64,000 nucleotides of DNA from Rhodobacter sp. (GTDB taxonomy: Bacteria; Pseudomonadota; Alphaproteobacteria; Rhodobacterales; Rhodobacteraceae): NCBI GenBank assembly GCA_027489175.1, contig JAIYAE010000004.1, positions 62,001 through 126,000 on the forward strand, read 5' to 3'. Positions 46,177 to 55,274 of this stretch are shown piece after piece. The position numbers and the translations under genes are program-made. The notes below the pieces were generated by a model. That model was not told the DNA's origin. It saw only the letters and a list, made by a program, of their open reading frames with translations, and ran no database searches. Position 1 is the first letter of the stretch. Every line of letters begins with the position of its first letter.

Positions 46177-46866
46177 ATGTCCGACGGCCCGAACATCGCT
46201 CGTCTCGCCGCCCCGCTGGCCGATCCGGCCCGCGCAGGGATGGTCATGCTGCTGATGGACGGTCGCGCCCGCACAGTGACGGAACTTGGCGCGGCGACCG
46301 GCCTGACCAAGGCCAGCGCTTCGGAACATGCGACACGGCTGGTTGACGCGGGGCTTCTGGCGGCGGCCCGCCAAGGCAGGCACAAGTATCTGCGTCTTGC
46401 CAGCCCCGCCGTCGCCCGGCTGGTTGAGGCGATGATGACCCTCGCCCCGCCCGCAGCCAAAGGGACTTTCGGCCCCCGCGATCCCGCCCTGCGTGAGGCG
46501 CGGCTGTGCTACAACCATCTGGCCGGCGCGATGGGCGTCCAGCTTTATCGCAGCCTGTCCACGCGCGGTTTCCTTGCGCACGGGTCCTCCGGTCCTGACC
46601 TGTCGCCGTCAGGGCGCGCCTTCTGCCTCGCGCTCGGCCTGGACGAAAATGACCTTGCCCCCGCCCGCACGCCGCTTTGCCGCGACTGTCTGGACTGGTC
46701 CGAACGGGACTATCACCTGAGCGGCCGGTTGGGGCGCCTGCTCTTGGCCCGGATGGAGACGCTGGACTGGTTGCGCCGCCGCGACGGGAATCGTGCCTTG
46801 ACCGTCACCCCGACAGGCCGCCGCGCCTTTGACCAGGCCTTTCCCCCTGTCGCGCCCCCCCTCTGA
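46177..46866 (+). CDS. ArsR-like helix-turn-helix regulator with extended C-terminus
   Basis: 229 residues. The N-terminal winged helix (about 5-85) has DPARAGMVMLLMDGRARTVT, TELGAATGLTKASASEHATR and LVDAGLLAAARQGRHKYLRL, the ArsR pattern. The rest has LCYNHLAGAMGVQL and a Cys pair in PLCRDCLDWSERDYHLSGRL, which is seen in a longer ArsR subgroup. It is 142 bp from the divergent DMT transporter, which it may control. The metal or ligand is unknown. Start ATG 46177; the longer upstream frame is antisense to the transporter. Confidence 0.88.
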   Translation: MSDGPNIARLAAPLADPARAGMVMLLMDGRARTVTELGAATGLTKASASEHATRLVDAGLLAAARQGRHKYLRLASPAVARLVEAMMTLAPPAAKGTFGPRDPALREARLCYNHLAGAMGVQLYRSLSTRGFLAHGSSGPDLSPSGRAFCLALGLDENDLAPARTPLCRDCLDWSERDYHLSGRLGRLLLARMETLDWLRRRDGNRALTVTPTGRRAFDQAFPPVAPPL

Positions 46867-46971
46867 CCGCTTGACGTCCCGCGCAATTCCCCGTATCTGC
46901 CCGCAATCGCTTTCAAGGGCTGGGGGATTCCTCGCCCTCTCCCGTTTTTGACGAATCGAAGGAACACCGCA

Positions 46972-47259
46972 ATGTCGCGCGTCTGCGAACTTTCTGGCAA
47001 GGGCCCGATGTCGGGCAATACGGTCAGCCATGCCAACAACAAATCCCGCCGCCGGTTCCTTCCGAACCTGAACGAAGTCACGCTGATCTCGGATGCGCTC
47101 GGCCAGTCGTTCAAGCTGCGCATCTCGGCAGCGGCGCTGCGCACGGTGGACCACCGCGGCGGCCTCGACGCCTTCCTCGCCAAGGCGAAGGATGAAGAAC
47201 TGTCGGCGACCGCGCTGAAGATCAAGAAAGAGATCGCCAAGGTCCAGGCCGCCGCCTGA
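46972..47259 (+). CDS. rpmB: 50S ribosomal protein L28
   Basis: 95 residues. Start [20 protein letters not shown], then [12 protein letters not shown] and a C-terminal helix; this is the longer alphaproteobacterial form of L28. Start ATG 46972 is preceded by AAGGA. A very strong terminator follows at 47281, and a palindrome cluster lies just beyond it. Confidence 0.97.
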   Translation: MSRVCELSGKGPMSGNTVSHANNKSRRRFLPNLNEVTLISDALGQSFKLRISAAALRTVDHRGGLDAFLAKAKDEELSATALKIKKEIAKVQAAA

Positions 47260-47280
47260 CCTTTCGCGCTTCCAACAGAA

Positions 47281-47318
47281 AAGGCCCCGCCTTCAGATCG
47301 AAGGCGGGGCCTTTCTCA
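47281..47318 (+). terminator. Rho-independent terminator of rpmB
   Basis: A 14-bp perfect stem (47281-47294 with 47300-47313, loop AGATC) is followed by TCTCATT. It is flanked by A residues on the left, so it may also act on minus-strand transcription. Confidence 0.88.
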
Positions 47319-47343
47319 TTGCGCAACTACCCCGGTCAGCGCC

Positions 47344-47411
47344 CCGGAATTTTCAAAAATTCCGGACCGGAGCCTTCAAAGGCTCCGGCGCGATGTCTTC
47401 GAAGACATCGC
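47344..47411. repeat. three tandem 22-bp palindromes
   Basis: Three different near-perfect palindromes, each 22 bp, lie one base apart: 47344-47365 (arms CCGGAATTTT), 47367-47388 (arms CCGGAGCCTT) and 47390-47411 (arms GCGATGTCTTC). The arm sequences differ, but all are centred on TTC(A/G)AA, and each arm pair is fully complementary. They lie between the rpmB terminator and a convergent small gene. Possibly a transcription or protein-binding cluster, or extragenic repeats. The function is unknown. Confidence 0.9.
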
Positions 47412-47439
47412 TGTCCATTCGATTGCGTGGTTTCAGGCC

Positions 47440-47745
47440 TCAGCCCGCGCAGTACGCCTCAGCGGTGCTGCCAAAGGCCTTGTAGCGCTCCCAGAACGCA
47501 TCGTCGCTGGCCGATTGCGACACCCAGGTCGCATGGGCGTTTTCCGGGTCCTTGAAGAACTTGGCCGCCCGGCGCTGGTCTGACCCCGACAGGGTCGCGT
47601 CTGCCGCTTGCTGGATGCAGCCGCACAGCGACCGGTTGCCGCCGCGATCCGAGGCCATGCAAGCCCGCTCAATCGGACCCGCCAGTGCCAGCCCGGCCGG
47701 AAGGGTAACGGCCAGCACGGCCGCAAGCGTGAAGGATTTCATCAT
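47440..47745 (-). CDS. small secreted cysteine-containing protein
   Basis: 101 residues. Signal peptide KSFTLAAVLAVTLPAGLALA is followed by a short mature domain with four cysteines (ERACMASDRGGNRSLCGCIQ and a terminal AEAYC) and a conserved-looking DQRRAAKFFKDPENAHATW. Similar proteins in the Rhodobacterales are sometimes labelled arginine transporter, with no basis that I can see. Three consecutive ATG codons (47748, 47745, 47742) are candidates; GAGG spacing favours 47745 or 47742. The gene reads toward the palindrome block. Confidence 0.8.
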   Translation of the reverse strand: MMKSFTLAAVLAVTLPAGLALAGPIERACMASDRGGNRSLCGCIQQAADATLSGSDQRRAAKFFKDPENAHATWVSQSASDDAFWERYKAFGSTAEAYCAG

Positions 47746-48062
47746 CATCTGCCTCATTGCCGGGCCGACAGGGCCTTTGGACCCTTCCCGACACCGGTCA
47801 TTTTTCTGCCAAGGATAATGCCAAGTCCAGACAGTTTTTTCAAGCCAGCACAGGGGTTTGGCCCGATCCGGCGAAAGATCGCGCATCTTGCTGACAGCCC
47901 CCGTGCCAGCCACCAGATACGGTATCCCGTCCCGTCACAGCGCCAAACCGGCCCCTCCCGGTCGCAATTTCGTGACCGCCCCTGTTCGCGGGTCCAACCC
48001 CCGCCGAAAACCCCGCGCCAAGGCCCTTTCCGGCACCCCGGCAACAGGTTATATCCCGCGCC
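47746..48062. promoter_or_regulatory. 317-bp divergent gap before lepA
   Basis: The gap between the divergent small secreted gene and lepA. It contains a six-T stretch near 47836 and AT-poor filler but no open frame of note. A short stretch near 47980 resembles a tRNA T-arm, but no acceptor or anticodon stem can be formed around it. Promoters for both genes must be here, but I cannot place them. Confidence 0.4.
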
Positions 48063-49862
48063 ATGACCGATCTTGATCTCATCCGCAACTTCTCCATCGT
48101 GGCCCATATCGACCACGGTAAATCCACCCTTGCCGACCGGCTCATCCAGATGACCGGCACGGTGGCTGCGCGCGACATGAAGGCGCAGATGCTGGACTCG
48201 ATGGATATCGAGCGGGAACGTGGCATCACGATCAAGGCCAACACCGTGCGGATCGAATACCCGGCCAAGGACGGCAAGACCTACATCCTGAACCTGATCG
48301 ACACCCCCGGCCACGTCGACTTTGCCTATGAAGTCTCGCGGAGCATGCGCGCCGTCGAAGGCTCGCTTCTGGTGGTGGACGCAAGCCAAGGCGTGGAAGC
48401 CCAAACCCTCGCCAACGTCTATCAGGCGCTGGACGCGGGCCACGAAATCGTCCCGGTCCTCAACAAGATCGACCTGCCCGCCGCCGAACCCGAGCGCGTG
48501 CAGCAGCAGATCGAAGACGTCATCGGCCTGGATGCCTCCGAAGCCATCATGATCAGCGCCAAGTCCGGCCTCGGCATCCCAGACGTGCTTGAGGCGATCG
48601 TGACCCGCCTTCCCGCCCCAAAGGGCGACCGTGAGGCGCCGCTCAAGGCCATGCTCGTCGACAGCTGGTATGACGCCTACCTTGGCGTCGTCGTCATGAT
48701 CCGCGTCATGGACGGTGTCGTCAAGAAAGGCGACCGCGTCCGCATGATGCAAACCAACGCCGTCTACGGGATCGACAAACTCGCCGTCCTGAAACCCCAG
48801 ATGGTCGACATTGCCGAGCTTGGGCCGGGTGAGATCGGCATCTTCACCGCCTCGATCAAGCAGGTCCGCGACACCCGCGTCGGCGACACCATCACCCACG
48901 AACGCAAAGGCTGCGCCGAGCCGCTACCGGGCTTCAAACCCGCGCAACCCGTGGTCTTCTGCGGCCTTTTCCCCGTCGACGCCGCCGATTTCGAAAACCT
49001 CCGCGACGCGATCGAGAAGCTTTCGCTCAACGACGCCAGCTTCAGTAGCGAAATGGAAACCTCCGCCGCCCTCGGCTTCGGCTTCCGCTGCGGCTTCCTT
49101 GGGCTTCTGCATCTTGAGGTCATCCGCGACCGGCTGGAGCGGGAGTATAATCTCGACCTGATCACCACCGCGCCGTCGGTCGTCTTCCACCTGCATATGA
49201 AGGATGGTGAGGTGCGCGATCTGCACAACCCCGCCGACATGCCCGACCTCACCTACGTCGACCACATTGATGAGCCGCGGATCAAGGCCACCATCATGGT
49301 CCCGGACGACTACCTCGGCGATATCCTGAAACTCTGCCAGGACCGCCGCGGCATCCAGCTGGACCTGAGCTACGCCGGCAACCGCGCCATGGTGGTCTAT
49401 GACCTGCCCTTGGCCGAGGTGGTGTTTGACTTCTACGACCGCCTGAAATCGGTGACCCAGGGCTATGCCAGCTTTGACTACGTGATCTCGGAATACCGCG
49501 AAGACAACCTTGTGAAGATGTCGATCCTGGTGAACGACGAACCGGTCGATGCCCTTTCCATGATGGTCCACCGTGACCGCGCCGAGGCGCGGGGCAGGGG
49601 CATGGTCGAGAAACTGAAAGATCTGATCCCCCGCCACATGTTCAAGATCCCGATCCAGGCCGCGATTGGCGGGAGGGTGATCGCGCGTGAGACGCTGTCC
49701 GCCATGCGCAAGGACGTGACCGCGAAATGCTATGGCGGCGACGCGACTCGGAAGAAGAAGCTGCTGGAGAAGCAGAAGGCCGGCAAGAAGAAGATGCGCC
49801 AGTTCGGGAAAGTGGAGATCCCGCAGGAAGCGTTCATCTCGGCCCTGAAGATGGATGGTTAA
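48063..49862 (+). CDS. lepA: elongation factor 4 (LepA)
   Basis: 599 residues. Translational GTPase that back-translocates or remodels ribosomes. G-domain motifs: [48 protein letters not shown]. Domains II and III and the EF-G-like region follow, and then the LepA-specific C-terminal domain ending in [20 protein letters not shown] and IPQEAF. Full length. The start is ATG, with no strong ribosome site. Confidence 0.97.
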   Translation: MTDLDLIRNFSIVAHIDHGKSTLADRLIQMTGTVAARDMKAQMLDSMDIERERGITIKANTVRIEYPAKDGKTYILNLIDTPGHVDFAYEVSRSMRAVEGSLLVVDASQGVEAQTLANVYQALDAGHEIVPVLNKIDLPAAEPERVQQQIEDVIGLDASEAIMISAKSGLGIPDVLEAIVTRLPAPKGDREAPLKAMLVDSWYDAYLGVVVMIRVMDGVVKKGDRVRMMQTNAVYGIDKLAVLKPQMVDIAELGPGEIGIFTASIKQVRDTRVGDTITHERKGCAEPLPGFKPAQPVVFCGLFPVDAADFENLRDAIEKLSLNDASFSSEMETSAALGFGFRCGFLGLLHLEVIRDRLEREYNLDLITTAPSVVFHLHMKDGEVRDLHNPADMPDLTYVDHIDEPRIKATIMVPDDYLGDILKLCQDRRGIQLDLSYAGNRAMVVYDLPLAEVVFDFYDRLKSVTQGYASFDYVISEYREDNLVKMSILVNDEPVDALSMMVHRDRAEARGRGMVEKLKDLIPRHMFKIPIQAAIGGRVIARETLSAMRKDVTAKCYGGDATRKKKLLEKQKAGKKKMRQFGKVEIPQEAFISALKMDG

Positions 49863-50143
49863 GGGCGCACTGCAGCCCTGACTTGGAAAAAACCAGCTTG
49901 CGAAGCGTTCGCAACCGCCCGCTGGCGCAGACCTGTGCGCGCGCAATGGGCATGCGCGCATTGTTGGCGAATTAGTGACACTCCTCGCTTTTCCCCAAGC
50001 GAGCCATGCTTCCCCAAGACATTCCCAAGATTTGCCATATTCCCGTCACTGTGCCCCCGCTCCGTTCGCTCCTTAGAAGACGGTTTCCGAATCGTTAACC
50101 ACACTGCCAACCGTTCAGTACGATTTCAAAAGGAGTGACGGAC
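49863..50143. other. intergenic region with hairpin and short repeats after lepA
   Basis: 281 bp. A stem of 7 bp, TTGCGAA / TTCGCAA (49898-49914, loop GCG), sits shortly after the lepA stop and is further enclosed by CCAGC / GCTGG. No T tract follows, so termination is uncertain. Further on, TTCCCCAAG occurs at 49991 and 50010, with a close copy near 50022. The right end carries the AGGAG site of the next gene. Confidence 0.45.
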
Positions 50144-51238
50144 ATGAAAACCGCGTTCAAAAGCCATCGGCTGCTTGCATCAGCCGCGCTGTTAACAGTC
50201 CTGCCCGCCGTCGCTTTGGCGCAGGAAGCTTGCACAACCTACACTGTCAAAGAGGGCGACACGCTGGGTTCGATCGCGCAGTCAGCCTACGCCACTTATG
50301 ACTACCAGACGATTTTCAACGCCAATCGCGACAAACTCGCGGGCACGTTCAACAATCTGCCTGCTGGTCTGGAGCTGATCCTTCCGTGCCTTGACGGCCG
50401 CCTTACCCCGGATACCGAGCTTGGTGCCATCATCTCGGGTGAACAGGAAGCGCAGGACGCAAACCGGGACGCATCGAAAACCTATCAGCCCACCTTGCGA
50501 TTTGTGAGCGGGAACGGCAGAAAACCGCTTTCCGACGAAAGCCTTAACGGCGGCGGTGCTCTGGTACGCATTGCGACAACGGCCCTTCAGCGCGGAGGGA
50601 ACGATTACAAGGCCACGGTAGGCTGGGTCGACGACTGGCGCTCGCACACCACGATCCTGCTGCCGAAAAATGCCTTCGACGTGTCGGTCGCCTGGCTGAT
50701 GCCTGACTGTAGCAAACTTGACCAGCTTGGACCCGAGGCTGTCGAGCGCTGCACAAAGTTTGACATGTCACTGCCTGTTTACGAACTGGCATTCGTGTTC
50801 ACAACACTTGCGGACAGCCCCTTCGTCGCCGCAAGGAGCTATGGGGATCTTGCCGGTGCGCGGATTTGCCAGCCCCGGGGCTGGAGCTCGTTTCCCCTTG
50901 AGCAGGTTGGTCTGGTAGAGCCAGTCATAACATCCGTCAGAATGCCCACTGCCGACGACTGCGGTGAAGCCCTCCTCGTGGGTGAAGTCGACGCGCTTGC
51001 CATGCCTGTTGAGGCGTCGAACGATACCTTTGAGCGCTTGGATAAGATGGATGAGGTGGTGATCAATCCCGTTCTGGTCCAAATCCTGTCGATGCACCTG
51101 CTGACGTCAAAGGAAAACCCGCGCGGCAAAGAGTACATCGCGATGCTCAACAAGGGCATCACCGAGATGCGTGAATCGGGCGAATGGTACGATATCCTGG
51201 CCACGACGCTGGCGGAGTATCAGGCCCAGAACCAGTAA
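50144..51238 (+). CDS. secreted LysM plus solute-binding-like protein
   Basis: 364 residues. A signal peptide (cleavage near ALAQEA, residue 27) is followed by a LysM domain (about 29-78: YTVKEGDTLGSIAQSAYATY, then IFNANRDKL) and a long region that looks like a family-3 periplasmic solute-binding protein (RSYGDLAGARICQPRGWSSF, DDCGEALLVGEVDALAMP, GKEYIAMLNKGITEMRESGE). It may bind peptidoglycan while sensing or delivering a ligand; no transporter genes are adjacent. ATG 50144 has AGGAG 8 nt upstream. Confidence 0.85.
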   Translation: MKTAFKSHRLLASAALLTVLPAVALAQEACTTYTVKEGDTLGSIAQSAYATYDYQTIFNANRDKLAGTFNNLPAGLELILPCLDGRLTPDTELGAIISGEQEAQDANRDASKTYQPTLRFVSGNGRKPLSDESLNGGGALVRIATTALQRGGNDYKATVGWVDDWRSHTTILLPKNAFDVSVAWLMPDCSKLDQLGPEAVERCTKFDMSLPVYELAFVFTTLADSPFVAARSYGDLAGARICQPRGWSSFPLEQVGLVEPVITSVRMPTADDCGEALLVGEVDALAMPVEASNDTFERLDKMDEVVINPVLVQILSMHLLTSKENPRGKEYIAMLNKGITEMRESGEWYDILATTLAEYQAQNQ

Positions 51239-51275
51239 GCTTGGTCTCTTTGGGGCACATAAGTGCATCCTGGTC

Positions 51276-51299
51276 GGGTTGAAGCGCAAGCTTCAACCC
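51276..51299 (+). terminator. hairpin after the LysM protein gene
   Basis: A 10-bp perfect stem (51276-51285 with 51290-51299) with the stable tetraloop GCAA, 37 nt after the stop. The following ATTATCAG is not a proper T run, so it is a weak intrinsic terminator or an mRNA-end stabiliser. Confidence 0.6.
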
Positions 51300-51369
51300 A
51301 TTATCAGTCCGTCACGCAAGGGTAGGGTGGGCACCGGACGGCCCTGGCCCTCAGCGAACCTCTAACCCC

Positions 51370-51516
51370 TCAAAACAACCCGTCCCCGCCCTGATCTTGC
51401 TCGATCGCCTCATCGGCCACGACGGCAGCGCCGCCGCCGATCAGAAGGGGGGCGCAGGCGGTCAGGGTGGCTATGGTGATCAGGGCGGCAAGCGCCCTCC
51501 AGGTGGTGGTCTGCAT
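51370..51516 (-). CDS. tiny conserved lipoprotein
   Basis: 48 residues. Lipoprotein signal ending in the lipobox LTAC, then APLLIGGGAAVVADEAIEQD and QGGDGLF at the end. This ending is very typical of a small conserved lipoprotein family in the Rhodobacterales. The start is ATG 51516, with AAGGA 8 nt upstream. Role unknown, presumably outer-membrane or periplasmic. It lies just downstream of the entericidin-like gene on the same strand. Confidence 0.8.
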   Translation of the reverse strand: MQTTTWRALAALITIATLTACAPLLIGGGAAVVADEAIEQDQGGDGLF

Positions 51517-51608
51517 CGGGGGTATCCTTGATGTGCCCCGGCGGGGCCGGGGCGTGGGGGTACAGTGTCAGCCCCGCACCCGCCTGAAACGGGCGCGGGT
51601 GAAAGGGG

Positions 51609-51737
51609 TCAGTTGCCCGCGGTCTGGGCTTCTTCGGTGATGACCTGACCAGCCGTCGTAATATCGCGGCCCGCGCCTTCGACGGTTTCGCAGGCGGTGA
51701 CGGCAAAGAGGGCAAGGATGGCTAGGGCTCGGGTCAT
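51609..51737 (-). CDS. entericidin-like small lipoprotein
   Basis: 42 residues. Start ATG 51737 with AGGA about 9 nt upstream. MTRALAILALFAVTAC is a lipoprotein leader with lipobox VTAC, followed by ETVEGAGRDITTAGQVITEE, the EcnA/EcnB (entericidin) core. In E. coli these form a bacteriolytic toxin/antidote pair, but in alphaproteobacteria they are usually single and of unknown role. A G/C-rich hairpin lies between it and the next tiny lipoprotein. Confidence 0.85.
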   Translation of the reverse strand: MTRALAILALFAVTACETVEGAGRDITTAGQVITEEAQTAGN

Positions 51738-51923
51738 TTCGGTCGTCCTGTGAAAGGGTTGCACAGGGCAACGCACACCGCGCCGAACGGTTCCCTTGCG
51801 CTGCATCCACCCGGTGAAAAGCGCTTTGCGGGTCGGTCCCACGGCAAGATCAAAGGAAGATGGAAGGAAGACAAAAGGAAGACGCTTAACCCCCTGTTAA
51901 CCAGCTTTTGGCAAGCTGGGCAG

Positions 51924-52223
51924 ATGAAACACCTTATCCCCCTGATCCCGCTTGTCTTTCTCGCTTCCTGTGGTGCGTCTCCCGCGCCAGAGTTCTTTGG
52001 GGCCAAGCGGACGGACATCACCGTGAACGGCCGCGCCTATACCGTCTTTCAGAAGGAGGAACGGGTTGAGGTGATCCGCCTCGGCTATGCCAAGCGCGGT
52101 GAACATCAGGAAATCCGCGCCACGATGATTGAGCTGATCCCAAGGGTAACCGGCTGCAAACTCAGGGAAAACACCCTGCAGGGCGACAGTGGGGAAATGC
52201 GCGGCTCCCTCTCCTGCCCTTGA
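51924..52223 (+). CDS. small lipoprotein
   Basis: 99 residues. A lipoprotein leader ends in the lipobox LASC (PLIPLVFLASCGASPAPEFF), followed by a short alpha/beta domain (YTVFQKEERVEVIRLGYAKR, CKLRENTLQGDSGEMRG). Two further cysteines lie in the mature part. Not recognised as a known family. It is 30 nt before purC and probably cotranscribed. Confidence 0.8.
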   Translation: MKHLIPLIPLVFLASCGASPAPEFFGAKRTDITVNGRAYTVFQKEERVEVIRLGYAKRGEHQEIRATMIELIPRVTGCKLRENTLQGDSGEMRGSLSCP

Positions 52224-52253
52224 CTTGGCGGGCGCAAAGGGGAAAGAAACCGC

Positions 52254-53207
52254 ATGATCCTGCGCACCCTTCCCCATGCCCGCATCCCGGAGCTGCCGAA
52301 CCCCTATTTCGGCAAGGTCCGTGACTGCTATGATCTTGATAATGATAGACGAATCCTGGTGACGACAGACAGGATATCGGCCTTCGACCAGATCCTTGCG
52401 GTGATCCCCTGGAAGGGGCAGGTCCTTACGCAACTGGCCCGCTACTGGTTTGAAAAGACACAGGATATTGCGCCAAACCACGTGATCTCCTACCCTGATC
52501 CGAACGTTGTCCTTGGCAAACGCCTGACCATCCTGCCGGTCGAGATCGTTGTCCGGGGTTATCTGGCGGGAAGCACCTCCACCTCGATTTTAACGCAGTA
52601 TTCCAAAGGCTTGCGTGAGATGTACGGTCATCGGCTGCCCGATGGGCTCCGGCCGAATGAGGCGCTGCCGCAGGCGATCATCACGCCCACCTCAAAGGCG
52701 TTTAACGGTGGCCATGATGAGCCCCTGTCGGCGGAAGAGATCGTTACCACCGGCCTTTTGACCAAAGCGCAATGGGACGCGGTAAGCGCAATGGCGCTGG
52801 CCCTTTTCGCCCGCGGACAAAAGATGGCGGCTGAGCGCGGGCTGATCCTGGTCGACACGAAGTATGAATTCGGCACCGATGCCACGGGGGCGATCTATCT
52901 GGCCGATGAAATCCACACCCCGGATTCCAGCCGCTACTGGCTGGCTGCGGGCTATCCGGCGGCGCTGGAAACTGGCTCCCGTCCGCCCAGCTTTGACAAG
53001 GATGTCATCCGCTCGTGGGTCGTGGCGCGCTGCGACCCCTACAAAGAGCCGATCCCCGAAATCCCGGCTGACATGATCGAGAAGACCGCGCAGGTCTATA
53101 TCGACGCCTATGAGGCGATCACCGGCCAGACCTTTGTGCCCGACACCAGCGGGGCCACGCCACTGGACCGGGTGCGCAGTAACCTGCTGCCGTACTTTCC
53201 GGGCTGA
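52254..53207 (+). CDS. purC: phosphoribosylaminoimidazole-succinocarboxamide synthase
   Basis: 317 residues. Makes SAICAR from CAIR and aspartate in purine synthesis. Motifs: [69 protein letters not shown] and [13 protein letters not shown]. It belongs to the longer SAICAR synthetase type, distinct from the 235-255-residue form usually found near purS/purQ. A second purC elsewhere in the genome is therefore possible. No other pur genes are nearby. Confidence 0.95.
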   Translation: MILRTLPHARIPELPNPYFGKVRDCYDLDNDRRILVTTDRISAFDQILAVIPWKGQVLTQLARYWFEKTQDIAPNHVISYPDPNVVLGKRLTILPVEIVVRGYLAGSTSTSILTQYSKGLREMYGHRLPDGLRPNEALPQAIITPTSKAFNGGHDEPLSAEEIVTTGLLTKAQWDAVSAMALALFARGQKMAAERGLILVDTKYEFGTDATGAIYLADEIHTPDSSRYWLAAGYPAALETGSRPPSFDKDVIRSWVVARCDPYKEPIPEIPADMIEKTAQVYIDAYEAITGQTFVPDTSGATPLDRVRSNLLPYFPG

Positions 53208-53277
53208 TCCAGCCCGCCGTTTGCGCTAACAGGTGGCCCTGCGCTAGGGTGACCGAAACAGGGATCGGAGGTGGGTG

Positions 53278-54201
53278 ATGATTCTCAGCTGTGGTGAAGC
53301 GCTGATCGACATGCTGCCGCGCACCTCAACCGGGGGTGAGGCCTGCTTTGCCCCCTACGCAGGCGGCGCAGTATTCAACACCGCCATCGCTTTGGGCCGA
53401 CTGGGCGCCCCGTCAGCGTTTTTCTCGGGCGTTTCCAATGACATGCTGGGTGAGATCCTAACTGACACTCTGGCCGCGTCGCAGGTTGACATCCGCTATC
53501 TGGCGCGGTCGGACCGGCCAACCACCGTGGCCTTCGTCAAGCTGGTGAACGGGCAGGCGACCTATGCCTTCTATGATGAGGCGACGGCGGGCCGGATGCT
53601 TGCCCCATCAGATTTGCCCGACCTTCCGCCCCAGATCAGCACCTTGTTCTTCGGCGGCATCAGCCTGGTGAACGACCCCGCCGTCAGCACCTATGAGGCG
53701 TTGCAGGCGCGTGAGGCCCCAACCCGCGTGACGATGATCGACCCCAACATCCGCCCTGGCTTCATCGCCGGGAAAGAAGAGGCCTATCGCGCCCGGATCA
53801 GCCGGATGATCGGTCGCGCAGATATCGTGAAGCTGTCGGATGAAGACCTGCATTGGCTGGAAGGCCCCGGCGATCTGACCGCCCTGGCCCGGCGGATCCT
53901 CGCACTTGGGCCGAAAGTGGTTTTCATCACTGAAGGCGCCAAGGGCGCGCGGGCCGTGACGGCGACGGGGGAAAGAACCGTGGCCTCGCAGAAGGTTACG
54001 GTCGTCGATACCGTTGGTGCGGGCGACACCTTCAACGCCGGTGTGCTGGCCGCCTTGCATCAGGCCGGGGTGCTGACCAAGGCCGGCGTGGCGGCCCTGT
54101 CGGACGCGGCACTGGATGCAGCGCTCAGCCTTGGCTCACGGGCGGCGGCGGTCACGGTCAGCCGGGCCGGCGCCAACCCGCCCTGGGCACGCGAGCTGTG
54201 A
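53278..54201 (+). CDS. PfkB-family carbohydrate kinase
   Basis: 307 residues. Ribokinase fold: [32 protein letters not shown] (substrate loop), a DPNIRPGF region, and the catalytic [17 protein letters not shown] with the conserved Asp base. Closest in style to fructokinases. ATG 53278 has GGAGG at proper distance; GTG 53275 is less likely. The stop overlaps the dtd start (GTGA). Confidence 0.93.
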   Translation: MILSCGEALIDMLPRTSTGGEACFAPYAGGAVFNTAIALGRLGAPSAFFSGVSNDMLGEILTDTLAASQVDIRYLARSDRPTTVAFVKLVNGQATYAFYDEATAGRMLAPSDLPDLPPQISTLFFGGISLVNDPAVSTYEALQAREAPTRVTMIDPNIRPGFIAGKEEAYRARISRMIGRADIVKLSDEDLHWLEGPGDLTALARRILALGPKVVFITEGAKGARAVTATGERTVASQKVTVVDTVGAGDTFNAGVLAALHQAGVLTKAGVAALSDAALDAALSLGSRAAAVTVSRAGANPPWAREL

Positions 54202-54641
54202 GGGCAGTCCTGCAACGCGTCCAGAGTGCCGAAGTACGGGTGGACGGCGTGCAGATCGGGGCGGTGGACAAGGGTTACCTGATCCTGATCTGCGCCATGG
54301 CAAACGATACCGAAACCGTGGCTGAAAAGCTGGCGGCCAAGGTGGCCAAGCTGCGGATTTTCAAGGACGATCAGGGCAAGATGAACCTGTCGGTGCGTGA
54401 CATCGGCGGGTCCGCCCTGGTGGTCAGCCAGTTCACCCTTGCGGCGGATTTGCGCGGCAATCGGCCCGGCTTTTCCACCGCCGCGCCCCCGGAACGGGGC
54501 GAACAGCTTTATCTGCATTTCGCTGCCTGCCTGCAGGCCGAAGGCGTGCCCGTCGCCACCGGGCGGTTCGGGGCGGATATGGCGGTCAGTCTGGTGAATG
54601 ACGGGCCGGTGACCATCTGGATGGACACCGACACGCCATGA
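54198..54641 (+). CDS. dtd: D-aminoacyl-tRNA deacylase
   Basis: 147 residues. Recycles D-amino acids mischarged to tRNA. Start GTG overlaps the kinase stop. Motifs: [17 protein letters not shown], the [20 protein letters not shown] core with the conserved SQFTL, and [12 protein letters not shown] with the GP-motif region at the end. Full length. It abuts the stop of the convergent gene (TGA then TCA) with no gap. Confidence 0.95.
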   Translation: MRAVLQRVQSAEVRVDGVQIGAVDKGYLILICAMANDTETVAEKLAAKVAKLRIFKDDQGKMNLSVRDIGGSALVVSQFTLAADLRGNRPGFSTAAPPERGEQLYLHFAACLQAEGVPVATGRFGADMAVSLVNDGPVTIWMDTDTP

Positions 54642-55166
54642 TCAGTTGAACGGATTGCTCGAGTTCGCGCGCCCAATCACATTGCCGCATTCGATCAGCG
54701 CATCGATCGACGCCCGCGATCCGGCCAGCGAATAGTTCTGCACGTCCGACCCATCCGCCGCCCGCAGGTAAAGCCGGTTGCCCTGCGCCACCTCGACGAT
54801 GAAGTTCACGCCCGCCTGATCGTCCGGCAGGTAGAACAGGACCGAGTTCTGGTAAAGCTCCGCCCCGGTCAGGTTCCAGGGCGCCCGCCGGTCGATCTGC
54901 ACCTCTAGATCGGCCGTGTCGCCTTCGCCAAACTCCCAGGCGCTGGAGTAGAACTGCAGCTGCACCGCCCCATCGGGGAAGGTCCAGACCGAAAAGCTTT
55001 CCCCCGGCGCGGAGACCTGGCCCACGCAGCCGACGGAACCGTCTTCCCAGCCGACAATCTCAACCTGCCAGTGCTTGTGTGAAAACAGCACCTCAGAGGT
55101 TTGCGCCCCGGCACTGCCCGCCACAGCGGCCATCAAGGCCGCGAAACATCCCATGCGAAAAGTCAT
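54642..55166 (-). CDS. secreted protein of unknown function
   Basis: 174 residues. Signal peptide RMGCFAALMAAVAGSAGAQ with cleavage near Ala-Gln. The mature part is acidic and beta-rich (HWQVEIVGWEDGSVGCVGQV, SVWTFPDGAVQLQFYS) with two cysteines that could form a disulfide. I do not recognise the family. Start ATG 55166; the longer frame from 55226 adds non-signal residues. Confidence 0.78.
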   Translation of the reverse strand: MTFRMGCFAALMAAVAGSAGAQTSEVLFSHKHWQVEIVGWEDGSVGCVGQVSAPGESFSVWTFPDGAVQLQFYSSAWEFGEGDTADLEVQIDRRAPWNLTGAELYQNSVLFYLPDDQAGVNFIVEVAQGNRLYLRAADGSDVQNYSLAGSRASIDALIECGNVIGRANSSNPFN

Positions 55167-55274
55167 TCTCTCTGTCCCAGATTTCATTCCTGGAATGCTT
55201 GTCGCGCCATGGGCTGATTCAGGCAAATGAAACTTGCTGTCACGCGCCTGAACCCGGTCAAAGATGATGCAGCT

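Noticed and set aside
47970-48010. T-arm-like sequence upstream of lepA, a possible tRNA
   Set aside because: No acceptor stem, D-arm or anticodon arm can be paired around it.
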